This document shows, piece after piece, positions 45,159 to 54,056 of a DNA stretch of 64,000 bases. The DNA is from an uncultured Bacteroidales bacterium (GTDB lineage: Bacteria > Bacteroidota > Bacteroidia > Bacteroidales > ML635J-15). Made by a program: the position numbers and the translations under genes. Numbering within the stretch: position 1 is the stretch's first letter; the number at the start of each line of letters is the position of its first letter. Location: NCBI GenBank assembly GCA_937899245.1, contig CALDKB010000053.1, positions 1-64,000 of the forward strand, written 5' to 3'. The notes beneath the pieces were generated by a model. That model was not told the origin of the DNA, searched no databases, and worked only from the letters and a program-made list of their open reading frames with translations.

Positions 45159-47099
45159 TTAGCGTGTCAGCGCATTATTGTTCATGATGTAATGTTCGAG
45201 TTTGGTGTAAAGCTCGGTAAGGTGTAGCAACTTTGGGTCGGCATTAACTTCGGTAAGGGTTATTTTGCCTGATGTGCTTCCGTATTTGTATATTTTTCCA
45301 CCGGTAATATAGTATTCTCCATAAGTTAGCGCCTTTAGTTTTTTCCCTGCGTCAAAATGAGGTGAAAATGTGTTTGCGGAAAATTCTGTTGCTGTGTCGA
45401 GACCGGAATTTAGAACTGTAGAAGTTTCTGGTACTGATAATCCGCATTTGTCGCCGAGGAAGGCCAATAGGGTTGGAGAAATGTTCCTGTGTGTTGTTAG
45501 TGCTGTGAATTTTTTCCCTTCCTTTAGCATTGGCGACCATATTATTAGCGGGACATGGAAGTTGTCGACAGATGCTGTGTTCGTTGATGTAATAAAACGG
45601 TGGTCGCCTGTGATGACGAAAATCGTATTTTTATATGATTCCAAACTTTTGTATTTCTCAATGAAATCTTTCAGGCAGTCGTCGAGGTACATGAAGGATG
45701 CGTATTCGTTTATCTTCTTCTTAATCTGCTTTTTGCGAGGAACAAGCTTTTGCCTGTCCAGGTATTTCTGAGAATATGTTTCTGCATTCGGATAGTCGTA
45801 CGGATCGTGAGTGCTGAGTGTCAGGTAGACGTTTAATCGAGGCGTTTTTTTGTTGTTTTTCATGGCCTCTAGCGAGTGGACGAAAATGAATTCGTCGAGT
45901 AGTCCCCATTCTGATCTTTCCGCAATGTTTTCGTATTTGCTGTCGCTGAAGTAGTTGTCCATGTGGTTGTGGCCTGCGAATATGTCCATGTCGTCGAACC
46001 CGTACCATCCGCCGTAGAAAAATGTGTTGCGGTAGCCGTTGTCGTGCAGGATGGTGGCTAATGACTTGAAATCAGGGACGTCGTTGCGATACGACATGAA
46101 GCCTTTGTCGCCAAATGGCAGTGCTCCGAGTATTGAGGGCAGAGCTCCGAATGTTCGTTCCGATGTCGACAGGCAGTTTTCCCAGACGAGCGAGTGTTCG
46201 GACAGTGAGTCGAGGAAAGGAGTGGCGGAAGTCGCAATGCTGTTGGCTCCTGATACTTCGTTGCATAGACCTTCGGCAATAATTATGACAATGTCGGGCT
46301 TTTCTCCGCATGGCTCAAGGTATTCGCCAAGAATGTCCTTGCAGTTTCTCTTGTGCATAAACGGAAACCTGTAGTTTGTAAATTGATATTCTGGGAAATA
46401 GCTTTCAAATTCGACTGAAAGTTCCTTTAGTTCGTCGTCGGTATATTGAATTGTGGTGCTGTCTGATGAAATGCTTTTTGCAAGGTATGCTATTTTGTTT
46501 TCAAGAATGTAGTATTCCTTGTCGAATCTGAATTTTTCCTTGTCGAGGCCGGGGAAGAAAAGACTGGCGACCAAAATGGCGATCGTGGTGGCGGAAATCC
46601 ATTTTGCTATTATTATTTTTCTGCGTGGAATTATTGCAAAAGCGATTGAAATGATTGCTATTGCACAGATAATAAGAATGTTGTGGCCGCCGTTAGCTTT
46701 TATTGTAGTGAATAGTTCCTTTGGCGAATATGCCAGTAATATACTGTCGAGGGGGATGTGGGTGCTTGCAAAATATGCGACAAGAAGCATTGATGCGCAG
46801 ATACCTATTGAGAAACAAATTCTAATGAGAGTTTTAGCAGACTTAGGCGAAATCAGGTGCAGGGCGGAGAAAGTTATGAGGGCTACGAGCATGAATTTCC
46901 CGCAATATGCTATGTCGGTGAAGAGACCTTCGAGGTTGTTGAGTAGGATTTCGGAGTTGTAGCCGGTGGCGAACAGGGCGATAGATTCGCTTACCCTAAT
47001 TACAAGCATAGCAATTATAAGGTAGAGCAGTTCGACTACGAAGTCGTTGATGGCATCGAGGAGTCTTGTGCGCAGGTTCGATGAAGGCGTTTGTTTCAT
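45159..47099 (-). CDS. LTA-synthase-like membrane sulfatase
   Basis: The 646-residue protein has about five N-terminal TM segments (to ~residue 190) and an extracytoplasmic alkaline-phosphatase-fold domain. The domain starts DIVIIIAEGL, carries the likely nucleophile in STSERTFGALPSILG, and has the metal-site region VITGDHRF and a later T-H-R motif. Relatives transfer phosphoglycerol or phosphoethanolamine, or hydrolyse sulfate esters. In a Gram-negative of this phylum the acceptor is unknown, perhaps a lipid or glycan. A -7 element lies only 5 nt upstream, suggesting a leaderless mRNA. Confidence 0.88.
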   Translation of the reverse strand: MKQTPSSNLRTRLLDAINDFVVELLYLIIAMLVIRVSESIALFATGYNSEILLNNLEGLFTDIAYCGKFMLVALITFSALHLISPKSAKTLIRICFSIGICASMLLVAYFASTHIPLDSILLAYSPKELFTTIKANGGHNILIICAIAIISIAFAIIPRRKIIIAKWISATTIAILVASLFFPGLDKEKFRFDKEYYILENKIAYLAKSISSDSTTIQYTDDELKELSVEFESYFPEYQFTNYRFPFMHKRNCKDILGEYLEPCGEKPDIVIIIAEGLCNEVSGANSIATSATPFLDSLSEHSLVWENCLSTSERTFGALPSILGALPFGDKGFMSYRNDVPDFKSLATILHDNGYRNTFFYGGWYGFDDMDIFAGHNHMDNYFSDSKYENIAERSEWGLLDEFIFVHSLEAMKNNKKTPRLNVYLTLSTHDPYDYPNAETYSQKYLDRQKLVPRKKQIKKKINEYASFMYLDDCLKDFIEKYKSLESYKNTIFVITGDHRFITSTNTASVDNFHVPLIIWSPMLKEGKKFTALTTHRNISPTLLAFLGDKCGLSVPETSTVLNSGLDTATEFSANTFSPHFDAGKKLKALTYGEYYITGGKIYKYGSTSGKITLTEVNADPKLLHLTELYTKLEHYIMNNNALTR

Positions 47100-47104
47100 A
47101 AATA

Positions 47105-47112
47105 CAAAGGTA
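47105..47112 (-). promoter_or_regulatory. -7 element directly before the sulfatase start
   Basis: TACCTTTG on the minus strand ends 5 nt before the ATG. If used, transcription would begin at about the start codon. Confidence 0.5.
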
Positions 47113-47337
47113 ATAAGAATTTTGAAAAAAAGGCGATTTGTTTGAGTTGGAGAGGCGTTTGGTTTTGTCGAGCTTCTTTCCGCTCTTGACGCTGGGACAA
47201 TGAAATAGTTTGATGGCTGGGCAGTTTCAAGTAGTTTCTATGGCTGCGCCGTTTCATGGATCGATTCTACGCTGTTTGAAGATTGTCGAAAGTGACAACC
47301 AAATTCAGCAATACACAGTAACTGCTTCCTTCACCAT

Positions 47338-47392
47338 AAACTTGATATAAACTTGTTATAGACTTGGTATAAACTTGGGTTAAAGTTGTGTT
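47338..47392. repeat. 11-bp tandem repeat, five units
   Basis: Five consecutive 11-nt units are variants of AAACTTGNTAT (for example AAACTTGATAT, AAACTTGTTAT). The last two are more diverged. It lies in a gene-free 1.2-kb region. Confidence 0.75.
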
Positions 47393-47429
47393 TATGTTTG
47401 CTTAACTATACTTCCGCTCATACTATGCT

Positions 47430-47476
47430 CGGCGTTGGTTCTGCATGCTGAGCCTGTCGAAGCACAGCCTACGCCG
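47430..47476. repeat. REP-like palindromic element
   Basis: CGGCGT and ACGCCG flank a core CATGCTGAGCCTGTCGAAGC. The core belongs to a type of intergenic sequence widely scattered in bacterial genomes. A second palindrome, TCCCGTA-CTACGA-TACGGGA, follows around 47543-47562. Confidence 0.6.
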
Positions 47477-47796
47477 AAGTATTATCCAATCTTTACTTTG
47501 AAAAAAAAAAATTCCATCACTTTTCGTCATGCTGAACCGTCATCCCGTACTACGATACGGGACTGTATCAGGAAAAGGGTGTATTTTGGGATTTGTGTTT
47601 TCCGCTCGAGCAGCGTGGCTTTTACTATTTTTTGTCAGCAAAAACAGTAAACAAAAAAAACTGTTGTTGCCGCACCTGCCTTGCTAAAAATCGTCTTTAC
47701 TTCGTTAAACCGAAGAAGGCATAAAAAAAACGCCTTGCTGGATAGCGAACCATTCATCCGACGTGAATGCAGTTGGCTTATCGGCAAGACGAAATC

Positions 47797-47901
47797 ATAA
47801 AGCTCCGACTTTCAGACACTCAGTCTGCCAGCCACAAGGGGAAAATGCGCCATACATAAATTGCCAGCCGTCAAGTAACCTCACCCAGCTGGGAGCTTTA
47901 T
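47797..47901. other. Long-range inverted repeat, possible structured RNA
   Basis: A perfect 10-bp pair ATAAAGCTCC (47797-47806) and GGAGCTTTAT (47892-47901) encloses 85 nt. Inside is CAGAC-ACTCA-GTCTG (47813-47827). Just upstream, a hairpin CATTCA-TCCGACG-TGAATG sits within a CGCCTTGCTG/CGGCAAGACG stem (about 47730-47790). No known RNA family was recognised. Confidence 0.4.
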
Positions 47902-47966
47902 GTGTTTGCATAAGCTAAAACTATTTCCTGAAATGCCGTCTGTAAAATGTTAAAAATGTAAGCAAA

Positions 47967-48198
47967 ATGACACAAAATTTGCAGATAAAGGAAATTCTTT
48001 ATTCGCACCGTGCAAGCTGAATGGTTGCGGAACGGATTTGTACCTGCCGATATGAAGTCAGACTTTGATAACTGGATTCATAACTGCTAGTACGAACAGA
48101 GTGACAATCCGCTTGCTTTATCTATGTTGTCTTCTCTTGTGTCGAGATGGAAAACGAACTTTGCCATAAATATATGGTCAAGAATAGGTAAAGAATAA
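47967..48198 (+). pseudogene. Decayed short reading frame
   Basis: ATG at 47967 gives MTQNLQIKEILYSHRAS then stop. A frame shifted by one base continues EWLRNGFVPADMKSDFDNW to a TAG at 48088, then runs on as YEQSDNPLALSMLSSL and ends IWSRIGKE at TAA 48196. One frameshift and one nonsense change separate an apparently once-continuous ~75-codon gene. Family not recognised. Confidence 0.4.
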
Positions 48199-48332
48199 CT
48201 TTGATTTTTTGCTTGTAAAATTACAGATAATAAAACGGTCAACATTATTTAAAGCTAAAATACGCCAAAATACAAATACTTTAAATCGGTGTATTGTTTT
48301 GATTAGTAGTTTGTTATATAAGTGAATGTGCA

Positions 48333-48358
48333 TAAAAAAAGCTGCTAATCAGCAGCTT
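48333..48358 (-). terminator. Terminator after tRNA-Ala
   Basis: An 8-bp stem AAGCTGCT/AGCAGCTT with a 4-nt loop and a T-tract on the minus strand lies 10 nt beyond the tRNA 3' end. Confidence 0.82.
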
Positions 48359-48367
48359 ATAATTTTG

Positions 48368-48441
48368 TGGAGTATGTCGGAATCGAACCGATGACCTTTT
48401 GACTGCCAGTCAAACGCTCTAGCCAACTGAGCTAATACCCC
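48368..48441 (-). tRNA. tRNA-Ala (anticodon GGC)
   Basis: On the minus strand, a 74-nt cloverleaf has acceptor stem GGGGTAT/ATACTCC (one G-U pair) and D arm with GCTCAGTTGGCTAGAGC. The anticodon stem TTTGA/TCAAA has loop CTGGCAG (anticodon GGC, Ala), and the T loop is TTCGATT. CCA is partly templated (TCCA end). Confidence 0.93.
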
Positions 48442-48462
48442 AACCGATGTTTTTGACGGCGC

Positions 48463-49701
48463 CTAATTCTTAGCGAATTTGCCGTTTATTTTTTTATCTC
48501 CGCTTGTAATTGTGTATAGGTAATTTCCTGAACTTAACGATGATACGTTAATGCTGTTGAAGTTGCCGTTCAGTGCCTTTTCGCTTACAAGCGAACCGTT
48601 TGCCGAGTAAATCATGATCTTGCCATTATCCATGCCGTCGATAGCGATGTTGATGATGTCGCTTGCCGGATTAGGGTAGAGGCTTGCGTTTATTTCGATA
48701 GTTTCAATTTCAACTTCGTGGTTGTCTTCGTATCTGATGGCTAGACGCATAACGCCAGTATGATTTTCGTTGGTTGTCATTTCAATAATCGGATAGTTGT
48801 CGTCGGCAACCCAGTAATTGATTGTTGCGGTAGTATTTTCTATCGGAAATGTAAGCCCCATCATTGACGATAGCTCTTCTCCGATATTGATTGATGAGCC
48901 CAAGTACAATGCAAGCAAAGCATTTGTTACATTAAGCGTACATTCGTTGATGTTGAGGAATTCTGTTCCGTTAACAGGATGCATTAGCATATTGGTTGTA
49001 TATGTGTACTGACGTAGTTCACGAAGTGCTAGGAATGTGCCAGAAAGCATGCTTTCACCATTCATGACAATACTTTCTTCCGAGTCGAAATTAGAGCTAA
49101 AGGCAACCTGAATGTCGGTAAGAATTGAATCGTATTGTTCGGCAAGCATTGAGTATATCATTGGTCCGAATGTTGCGTCGAAAGAAGAGAATGTTGCTTC
49201 TAATGCGCTTATGTGCTCGCGATATTCCCCGTGTGCATTGCTCTGTGTAAGTGTGTTCTGCTGGATTGGGAATGTGGCTATGTCCATTGGCTCGTCGAAG
49301 GCGATTTCCATGTCGTCGTTGAGTCCAAATTGCGACAAAGCACCGCTAATGCCGAGGCAAGTGGCTTTTTCGTTAGTTACATTGATGTGCATTCTCATTC
49401 CGTTTTCATCGGAGAACGAGCATGTTGATTCAGTGAAGTTGCCCTCTGTCCTAGGTTCAGAATATACAACTGTGTCAATCATTCCGTAATTTGGAAAAAC
49501 TTGAGTCAGTGCAGTTTGTACAAGTTCTCCTTGCTGAAATACGTTGCTCATAAGCACCGAGTCGGTGGCGTCGTTTTCAACCGAATAAACGTCGCGTACA
49601 GTGGAGCCCGGCTTGTAGTAGTTCTCTGAATTTATAGTTACCTGGGCAAATGATGCCGACCCTAGCAATGCCAATAATAATACTGTGTAAAATTTTTTCA
49701 T
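48463..49701 (-). CDS. Secreted protein with type A T9SS sorting domain
   Basis: The 412-residue protein starts with signal peptide MKKFYTVLLLALLGSASFAQ. The body (~20-330) is not a recognised family; it is beta-rich with few cysteines. The last ~75 residues begin I-N-A-S-L-Y-P-N-P-A-S-D-I-I-N-I and end with a basic strand, the type A T9SS domain, so it is probably exported and anchored to surface polysaccharide. The start at 49701 gives a proper signal peptide; the longer frame from 49761 would put 20 residues before it. Confidence 0.83.
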   Translation of the reverse strand: MKKFYTVLLLALLGSASFAQVTINSENYYKPGSTVRDVYSVENDATDSVLMSNVFQQGELVQTALTQVFPNYGMIDTVVYSEPRTEGNFTESTCSFSDENGMRMHINVTNEKATCLGISGALSQFGLNDDMEIAFDEPMDIATFPIQQNTLTQSNAHGEYREHISALEATFSSFDATFGPMIYSMLAEQYDSILTDIQVAFSSNFDSEESIVMNGESMLSGTFLALRELRQYTYTTNMLMHPVNGTEFLNINECTLNVTNALLALYLGSSINIGEELSSMMGLTFPIENTTATINYWVADDNYPIIEMTTNENHTGVMRLAIRYEDNHEVEIETIEINASLYPNPASDIINIAIDGMDNGKIMIYSANGSLVSEKALNGNFNSINVSSLSSGNYLYTITSGDKKINGKFAKN

Positions 49702-49801
49702 TATGTTAGCCTTTTTTGTGTTGATTATCATTGATATAAAAATAGCGTTGACAACAATCATGTCAGCGCTATTATAAGTTATAATGACATAGTTTTAAAT
49801 T

Positions 49802-50215
49802 CTAGTTAAAAACAGTCTGCTCGTTAATCTCGATAGTAACGTCAGCGGTCTTGTCGTTTTCAAGAACCAAAACGCCCATTCCTCTTCTGATAAACGGGTG
49901 AGATCTGTCAGAACCCTTTGTTACTTCAACCTTCATGATAGATTCGTACTTGAACTGGTATTCAATAATGCCGTCCGATTTGGTGTACTGGGTATCGGCA
50001 ACAGACTTGGTTTCGTCCTTAAAGTAAACCATTGTGTGTGCGCTGTCGGAATTGTTTGCCTTTACGATAACCATTGCGCCTTCAACAGGTTGCTTGTTGG
50101 TGTCAACAACTCTAACAATTGCCTTTGGGCAAACCGGCTGGCGGCATCCGTTAGTCAAGCACATTGCTCCGAACAATACGGCTAGTACCAAAATTATTGC
50201 TACATTTTTTTTCAT
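49802..50215 (-). CDS. Small lipoprotein with transthyretin/Ig-like domain
   Basis: The 137-residue protein has signal MKKNVAIILVLAVLFGAMC with lipobox L-T-N-G-C and a single beta-sandwich domain of the carboxypeptidase-regulatory type (VRVVDTNKQPVEGAMVIVK, then a G-I-I-E-Y-Q-F strand and a VEV strand). It is likely anchored in the outer membrane facing the periplasm or surface. Function is unknown. It is divergent from the cyclophilin gene across a 73-bp spacer. Confidence 0.72.
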   Translation of the reverse strand: MKKNVAIILVLAVLFGAMCLTNGCRQPVCPKAIVRVVDTNKQPVEGAMVIVKANNSDSAHTMVYFKDETKSVADTQYTKSDGIIEYQFKYESIMKVEVTKGSDRSHPFIRRGMGVLVLENDKTADVTIEINEQTVFN

Positions 50216-50288
50216 ACTTCTATGCAATTTTTTTTCTAATTTTACAGCCCACAATATTAATAAAAAAAACAATATAAATATATTATTT

Positions 50289-51176
50289 GTGAAAAAAATA
50301 TTACGGATATCGGCTGAGTGTTTATTATGCGTCTTGTTTTTGCAGTCGTGTTCGGTATTTCGTAATCCTTTAAGAATAAAAAATTACGTTGAGGTCGAAA
50401 CTTCCAATGGAAATTTTGTCGTTGGTTTGTATGAGGGAACGCCCCTGCACCGCGATAATTTTATGTCTAATTGCACATCTGGCCTTTATGAAGGCACCTT
50501 GCTGTATAGTTTGGTGCGGAATTCGGACTATTCCTTTGGCTTGCGTCGCGGATTTTCGGAAGCCGAGCATTTGCGCAACAATTTTGAGGCAGGGAGGACT
50601 TTGCTGTCCGAAATTAACGAAAAGATATATCCTAAGCGTGGCGCCATTGCTATGAAAACTTTCGAATCGCCTGATAATACGGGCAAAATGTCTGATGCTT
50701 GCTTGTTTTTCCTTGTCGATGGCGGAGAAAAAATGGACATGCATATCATAAACGCATCGGTTGCCATAAGGAACCGCGATACCTATAAAATATATATTGA
50801 CAAGTTTCTTGCTAAGCAGGAAAACAAGCCATATAAGGATAGCCTTGTCTCAATGCGTGCCGCAAAAAATATGGACGGATATAATGAGCTTTATGCCGAG
50901 ATCATGAAAATCGTAAAGCCAGTTATGATAAAGGATGGTGTTGAACTGTTTGAGATTTCGGATAAAATAGCAGATAAGTATCTTAAGACTGGTGGCGTTC
51001 CGATGTTTGAGGGCTGCAATACAATCTTCGGAGAAATTGTTGTGGGGCTTGATGTGATGCAGAAACTTTCATCGGTCGAGTGCAGGTTGAACCGTCAGCC
51101 GAAAAATGATATTAGCATTTTGAAGACAGTTGTGCTGTCGAAAAAAGAATTTAAGGAAAAATATAAAAACAATTGA
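50289..51176 (+). CDS. Cyclophilin-type peptidyl-prolyl isomerase lipoprotein
   Basis: The ~295-residue protein starts at GTG 50289, which yields a basic n-region and lipobox L-F-L-Q-S-C. Earlier in-frame codons lie antisense to the divergent gene. The body resembles a cyclophilin: V-E-V-E-T-S-N-G-N-F-V-V-G-L-Y-E-G-T-P, D-N-F, and later I-F-G-E-I-V-V-G-L-D-V-M-Q-K. The canonical F-x-R-x-I and FM-Q-G-G-D motifs are weak (L-V-R-N, SFGLRRGF), so catalysis is uncertain. It is followed by an M16 peptidase after 1 nt, suggesting a periplasmic protein quality unit. Confidence 0.8.
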   Translation: MKKILRISAECLLCVLFLQSCSVFRNPLRIKNYVEVETSNGNFVVGLYEGTPLHRDNFMSNCTSGLYEGTLLYSLVRNSDYSFGLRRGFSEAEHLRNNFEAGRTLLSEINEKIYPKRGAIAMKTFESPDNTGKMSDACLFFLVDGGEKMDMHIINASVAIRNRDTYKIYIDKFLAKQENKPYKDSLVSMRAAKNMDGYNELYAEIMKIVKPVMIKDGVELFEISDKIADKYLKTGGVPMFEGCNTIFGEIVVGLDVMQKLSSVECRLNRQPKNDISILKTVVLSKKEFKEKYKNN

Positions 51177-51177
51177 T

Positions 51178-54051
51178 ATGAAAAGAATTGTAAGCATATT
51201 GTTTGCCTTGTCATGCGTAATGTTCGCATATTCGCAGGAGCAGAAAAACCTTACGGTTGTTAGTTATGAATTGCCTAACGGCTTAACTGTTATTTTGAAC
51301 GAGGATCCGCTGGCGTCGACGGTTCTTGGTGCAGTTGCAATAAAAACAGGTGGCAAATATGATCCTGCCGACCATACTGGAACTTCGCATTATCTTGAGC
51401 ACATGATGTTCAAGGGAACAGATATGATTGGTACCGTTGATTATAAGGCCGAAAAGGTTTATCTCGACAGTATTGTGCTAAAATATGATGAACTGGCAGC
51501 AACAAGCGATGATGTCCGCCGCAAGGAAATACAGATGGAAATAAATTCCTTGTCGTTGAAGGCCGGTAGATATGCTATTCCAAATGAACTTGACAAACTG
51601 CTTGACGGAATGGGGGCGACAATGGTCAATGCCTTTACATCTGAGGAAGTTGTGGCTTATTTTAATGCTTTCCCGGCAAACCAGATGGAGAAATGGATGC
51701 AATTGTATTCGCACCGCTTTATACATCCGGTTTTCAGATTGTTCCAGTCGGAGCTTGAGACTGTGTTTGAAGAAAAGAACATGTATGCCGACGAGTTCAC
51801 TTCCAATCTTATAGAGTCGTTCTTTTCGTACTTTTATAAGAATCATCCTTATGGAACTCAAACTGTTATTGGAACCGCCGACCATATAAAGAATCCGTCG
51901 CTGTCTGTAATGCAGAAAATGTACGAAACCTATTATGTGCCAAACAATATGGCCTTGATAATGACAGGAAATTTTAAGGTTGCCGATGTAAAAAATTTGA
52001 TAGAGAAGTATTTTGGAGTTTGGGAGAGACACGATGTTCCTGAGTATCCGAAATATGAGGAAAAGCCGTTTGATGGCGTTGAGTCTGTTGAAGTTGCATT
52101 GTCGCCGGTACGCATTGGGGCACTGGGCTATAGGACTGTAAGGATGGGCGATCCGGATTCTTATGCCTTGTCGGTATGTCAGGCACTGCTTAACAATTCT
52201 TCGTCGACTGGTTATCTCGACAAGCTTATGATTGACGGCAAGCTGATGGGAGCTATGACAATGAACGACGAACGTCTCGACCATGGTGGTCTCGTGGTAA
52301 TATATGTCCCAAAAATCATAGGGCAGAAGTTTGAGGATGCCGAAGCTTTGGTCGTCAATGAAATCAAACGCCTTCGCACCGAACCGGTTGACAAGGACTT
52401 GCTTGAGTCGGTAAAACTGGAATTGATAAAGGCGGATATGCAGCAGCTCGAGGATCCGCAGATGCGTGCATACAAGATGGGCGAATGTTTCATTTCCGGC
52501 CGCAACTGGGATGATGTGCTCGCATATCATAAGTTTATCGAGTCGCTAACTCCAGAGGATATTCAGAAGGTTGCCGAAAAGTATCTTAACGAAAATTATC
52601 TTTCCTATCATTCGAAGATGGGTTTCCCGAAGAAAGATAAACTCGATAAGCCCGGTTTCGATCCTGTGATCCCTGAAAATGCAGAAGCACAGTCGGGCTT
52701 TGCAAAAAAATTTGAAAATATGCCAGTCAAGGAAGTCGTGCCTCAATTTATTAAGGAAGGTAATGATTATGAATACACGAATATCTTTAAAGGTGTTGAT
52801 GTATATTGTGAAAAGTTGGATTTGAATGATATTTTCAAGTTTGATATAGTATTTAAGACTGGACTGAAGAATTGTCCGGCATATAATGAGCTAGCTTCAT
52901 ATTTGCAGCTTATAGGCACTTCAAAAATGACTAATGATGAATTAAACCGCCAGTTGCAGAAATATGCAGCTTCGTTCTCGGTTTCGGTTGACGGTGATGA
53001 GTTTGTTGTGTCGGTTGAAGGTTTCAACAAATATTTCAAGGAGTCGGTAACTTTGATATTGCAGTTGTTGACCGATCCGAAGGCCGATGATTCAAAACTG
53101 AAGCAGATCGTCGAGGATGCAGTAATGAGCCGCCAGATGGAAAAGAAATCGACTGACGAGGTGGCAAGCGCATTGCTGGAATATGGTATTTATGGCAAAA
53201 ATTCGAAATATTTGCGTCGTACAAGTCAAAAGCAGGTGTCGAAAATTACTTCCGACGATTTGCTGAATACTTTGTCGATGTTGCTGACACACAATTATTC
53301 GGTACATTATTCTGGAAATTTGCATTCGGATAATGTGATTAGTCTTGTAAAGAATTTCGGTTTTGTTCCGGGCGAACAGCAAGAAGATTTCCCGACAATT
53401 CTGCCGAAGACAGAATACACCGAAAATTCAATATTGTTCCTGAACGACAAGAAGGCATTGCAAAGCAAGATATATTTCTATGTTCAGGGCGATGAACTTG
53501 ACGAGAAACAAATGGCTTCGATGGATGCTTTCAACCAGTATTTTGGCATCGGAATGTCGTCGTTGGTTTTCCAGGAAATCAGGGAGTTCCGTTCTATGGC
53601 ATATTCGGCATACGCTGTATACCGCAAGGGGTTGACTATAAAGGACAAATCTTCGTTTGTAGCATTTGTGGGCACGCAAAGCGACAAAACAGTTGAGGCA
53701 ATTTCGGTAATGAGTGATCTTATCAAAAAAATGCCGGCAAAAGAAAACAGAATGAAAAACGTGAAAAACTATTTGACCCAGTCGTTGCTGACATCTAAGC
53801 CTGCGGCACGCGATATTACCGAAACCGTTGAAGCATGGAAGACATTCGGCTTCAGTGAGGATCCACGTATTATAAAATATAAAACGTATGAAAATTTGAA
53901 CTTCAACGATATAATGGACTTCTACAAGAAGAATCTTAATGGACGGCCGATGCTGATAACTATTGTCGGCAACAAGAAAAGCATCGACATGAAGGAGTTG
54001 GAAAAGTTCGGAAATATTGTCGAAGTTAAGCAAAAGACGATTCTAAATTAA
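51178..54051 (+). CDS. M16 zinc metallopeptidase, full two-half form
   Basis: The 957-residue exported protein has a signal peptide of ~20 residues. The N-terminal M16 half has the inverted zinc motif HYLEH (His71, Glu74, His75) and the downstream E-x(6)-E region (LETVFEEKN). Two M16C-type segments follow, and a C-terminal half lacks the zinc motif. This is the pitrilysin/insulinase layout used to degrade peptides inside a closed chamber. It lies between the cyclophilin lipoprotein and an exported endonuclease/phosphatase, all on one strand with gaps of 1 and 5 nt. Confidence 0.94.
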   Translation: MKRIVSILFALSCVMFAYSQEQKNLTVVSYELPNGLTVILNEDPLASTVLGAVAIKTGGKYDPADHTGTSHYLEHMMFKGTDMIGTVDYKAEKVYLDSIVLKYDELAATSDDVRRKEIQMEINSLSLKAGRYAIPNELDKLLDGMGATMVNAFTSEEVVAYFNAFPANQMEKWMQLYSHRFIHPVFRLFQSELETVFEEKNMYADEFTSNLIESFFSYFYKNHPYGTQTVIGTADHIKNPSLSVMQKMYETYYVPNNMALIMTGNFKVADVKNLIEKYFGVWERHDVPEYPKYEEKPFDGVESVEVALSPVRIGALGYRTVRMGDPDSYALSVCQALLNNSSSTGYLDKLMIDGKLMGAMTMNDERLDHGGLVVIYVPKIIGQKFEDAEALVVNEIKRLRTEPVDKDLLESVKLELIKADMQQLEDPQMRAYKMGECFISGRNWDDVLAYHKFIESLTPEDIQKVAEKYLNENYLSYHSKMGFPKKDKLDKPGFDPVIPENAEAQSGFAKKFENMPVKEVVPQFIKEGNDYEYTNIFKGVDVYCEKLDLNDIFKFDIVFKTGLKNCPAYNELASYLQLIGTSKMTNDELNRQLQKYAASFSVSVDGDEFVVSVEGFNKYFKESVTLILQLLTDPKADDSKLKQIVEDAVMSRQMEKKSTDEVASALLEYGIYGKNSKYLRRTSQKQVSKITSDDLLNTLSMLLTHNYSVHYSGNLHSDNVISLVKNFGFVPGEQQEDFPTILPKTEYTENSILFLNDKKALQSKIYFYVQGDELDEKQMASMDAFNQYFGIGMSSLVFQEIREFRSMAYSAYAVYRKGLTIKDKSSFVAFVGTQSDKTVEAISVMSDLIKKMPAKENRMKNVKNYLTQSLLTSKPAARDITETVEAWKTFGFSEDPRIIKYKTYENLNFNDIMDFYKKNLNGRPMLITIVGNKKSIDMKELEKFGNIVEVKQKTILN

Positions 54052-54056
54052 TAGTA

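Noticed and set aside
48088..48090. In-frame TAG as a recoded codon
   Set aside because: TAG is used as a normal stop elsewhere (for example fsa), and the same frame also has a nearby frameshift, so decay is simpler.
51478..52530. 350-codon antisense frame inside the M16 peptidase gene
   Set aside because: It is opposite a gene with full motifs and has no promoter or recognisable domain.
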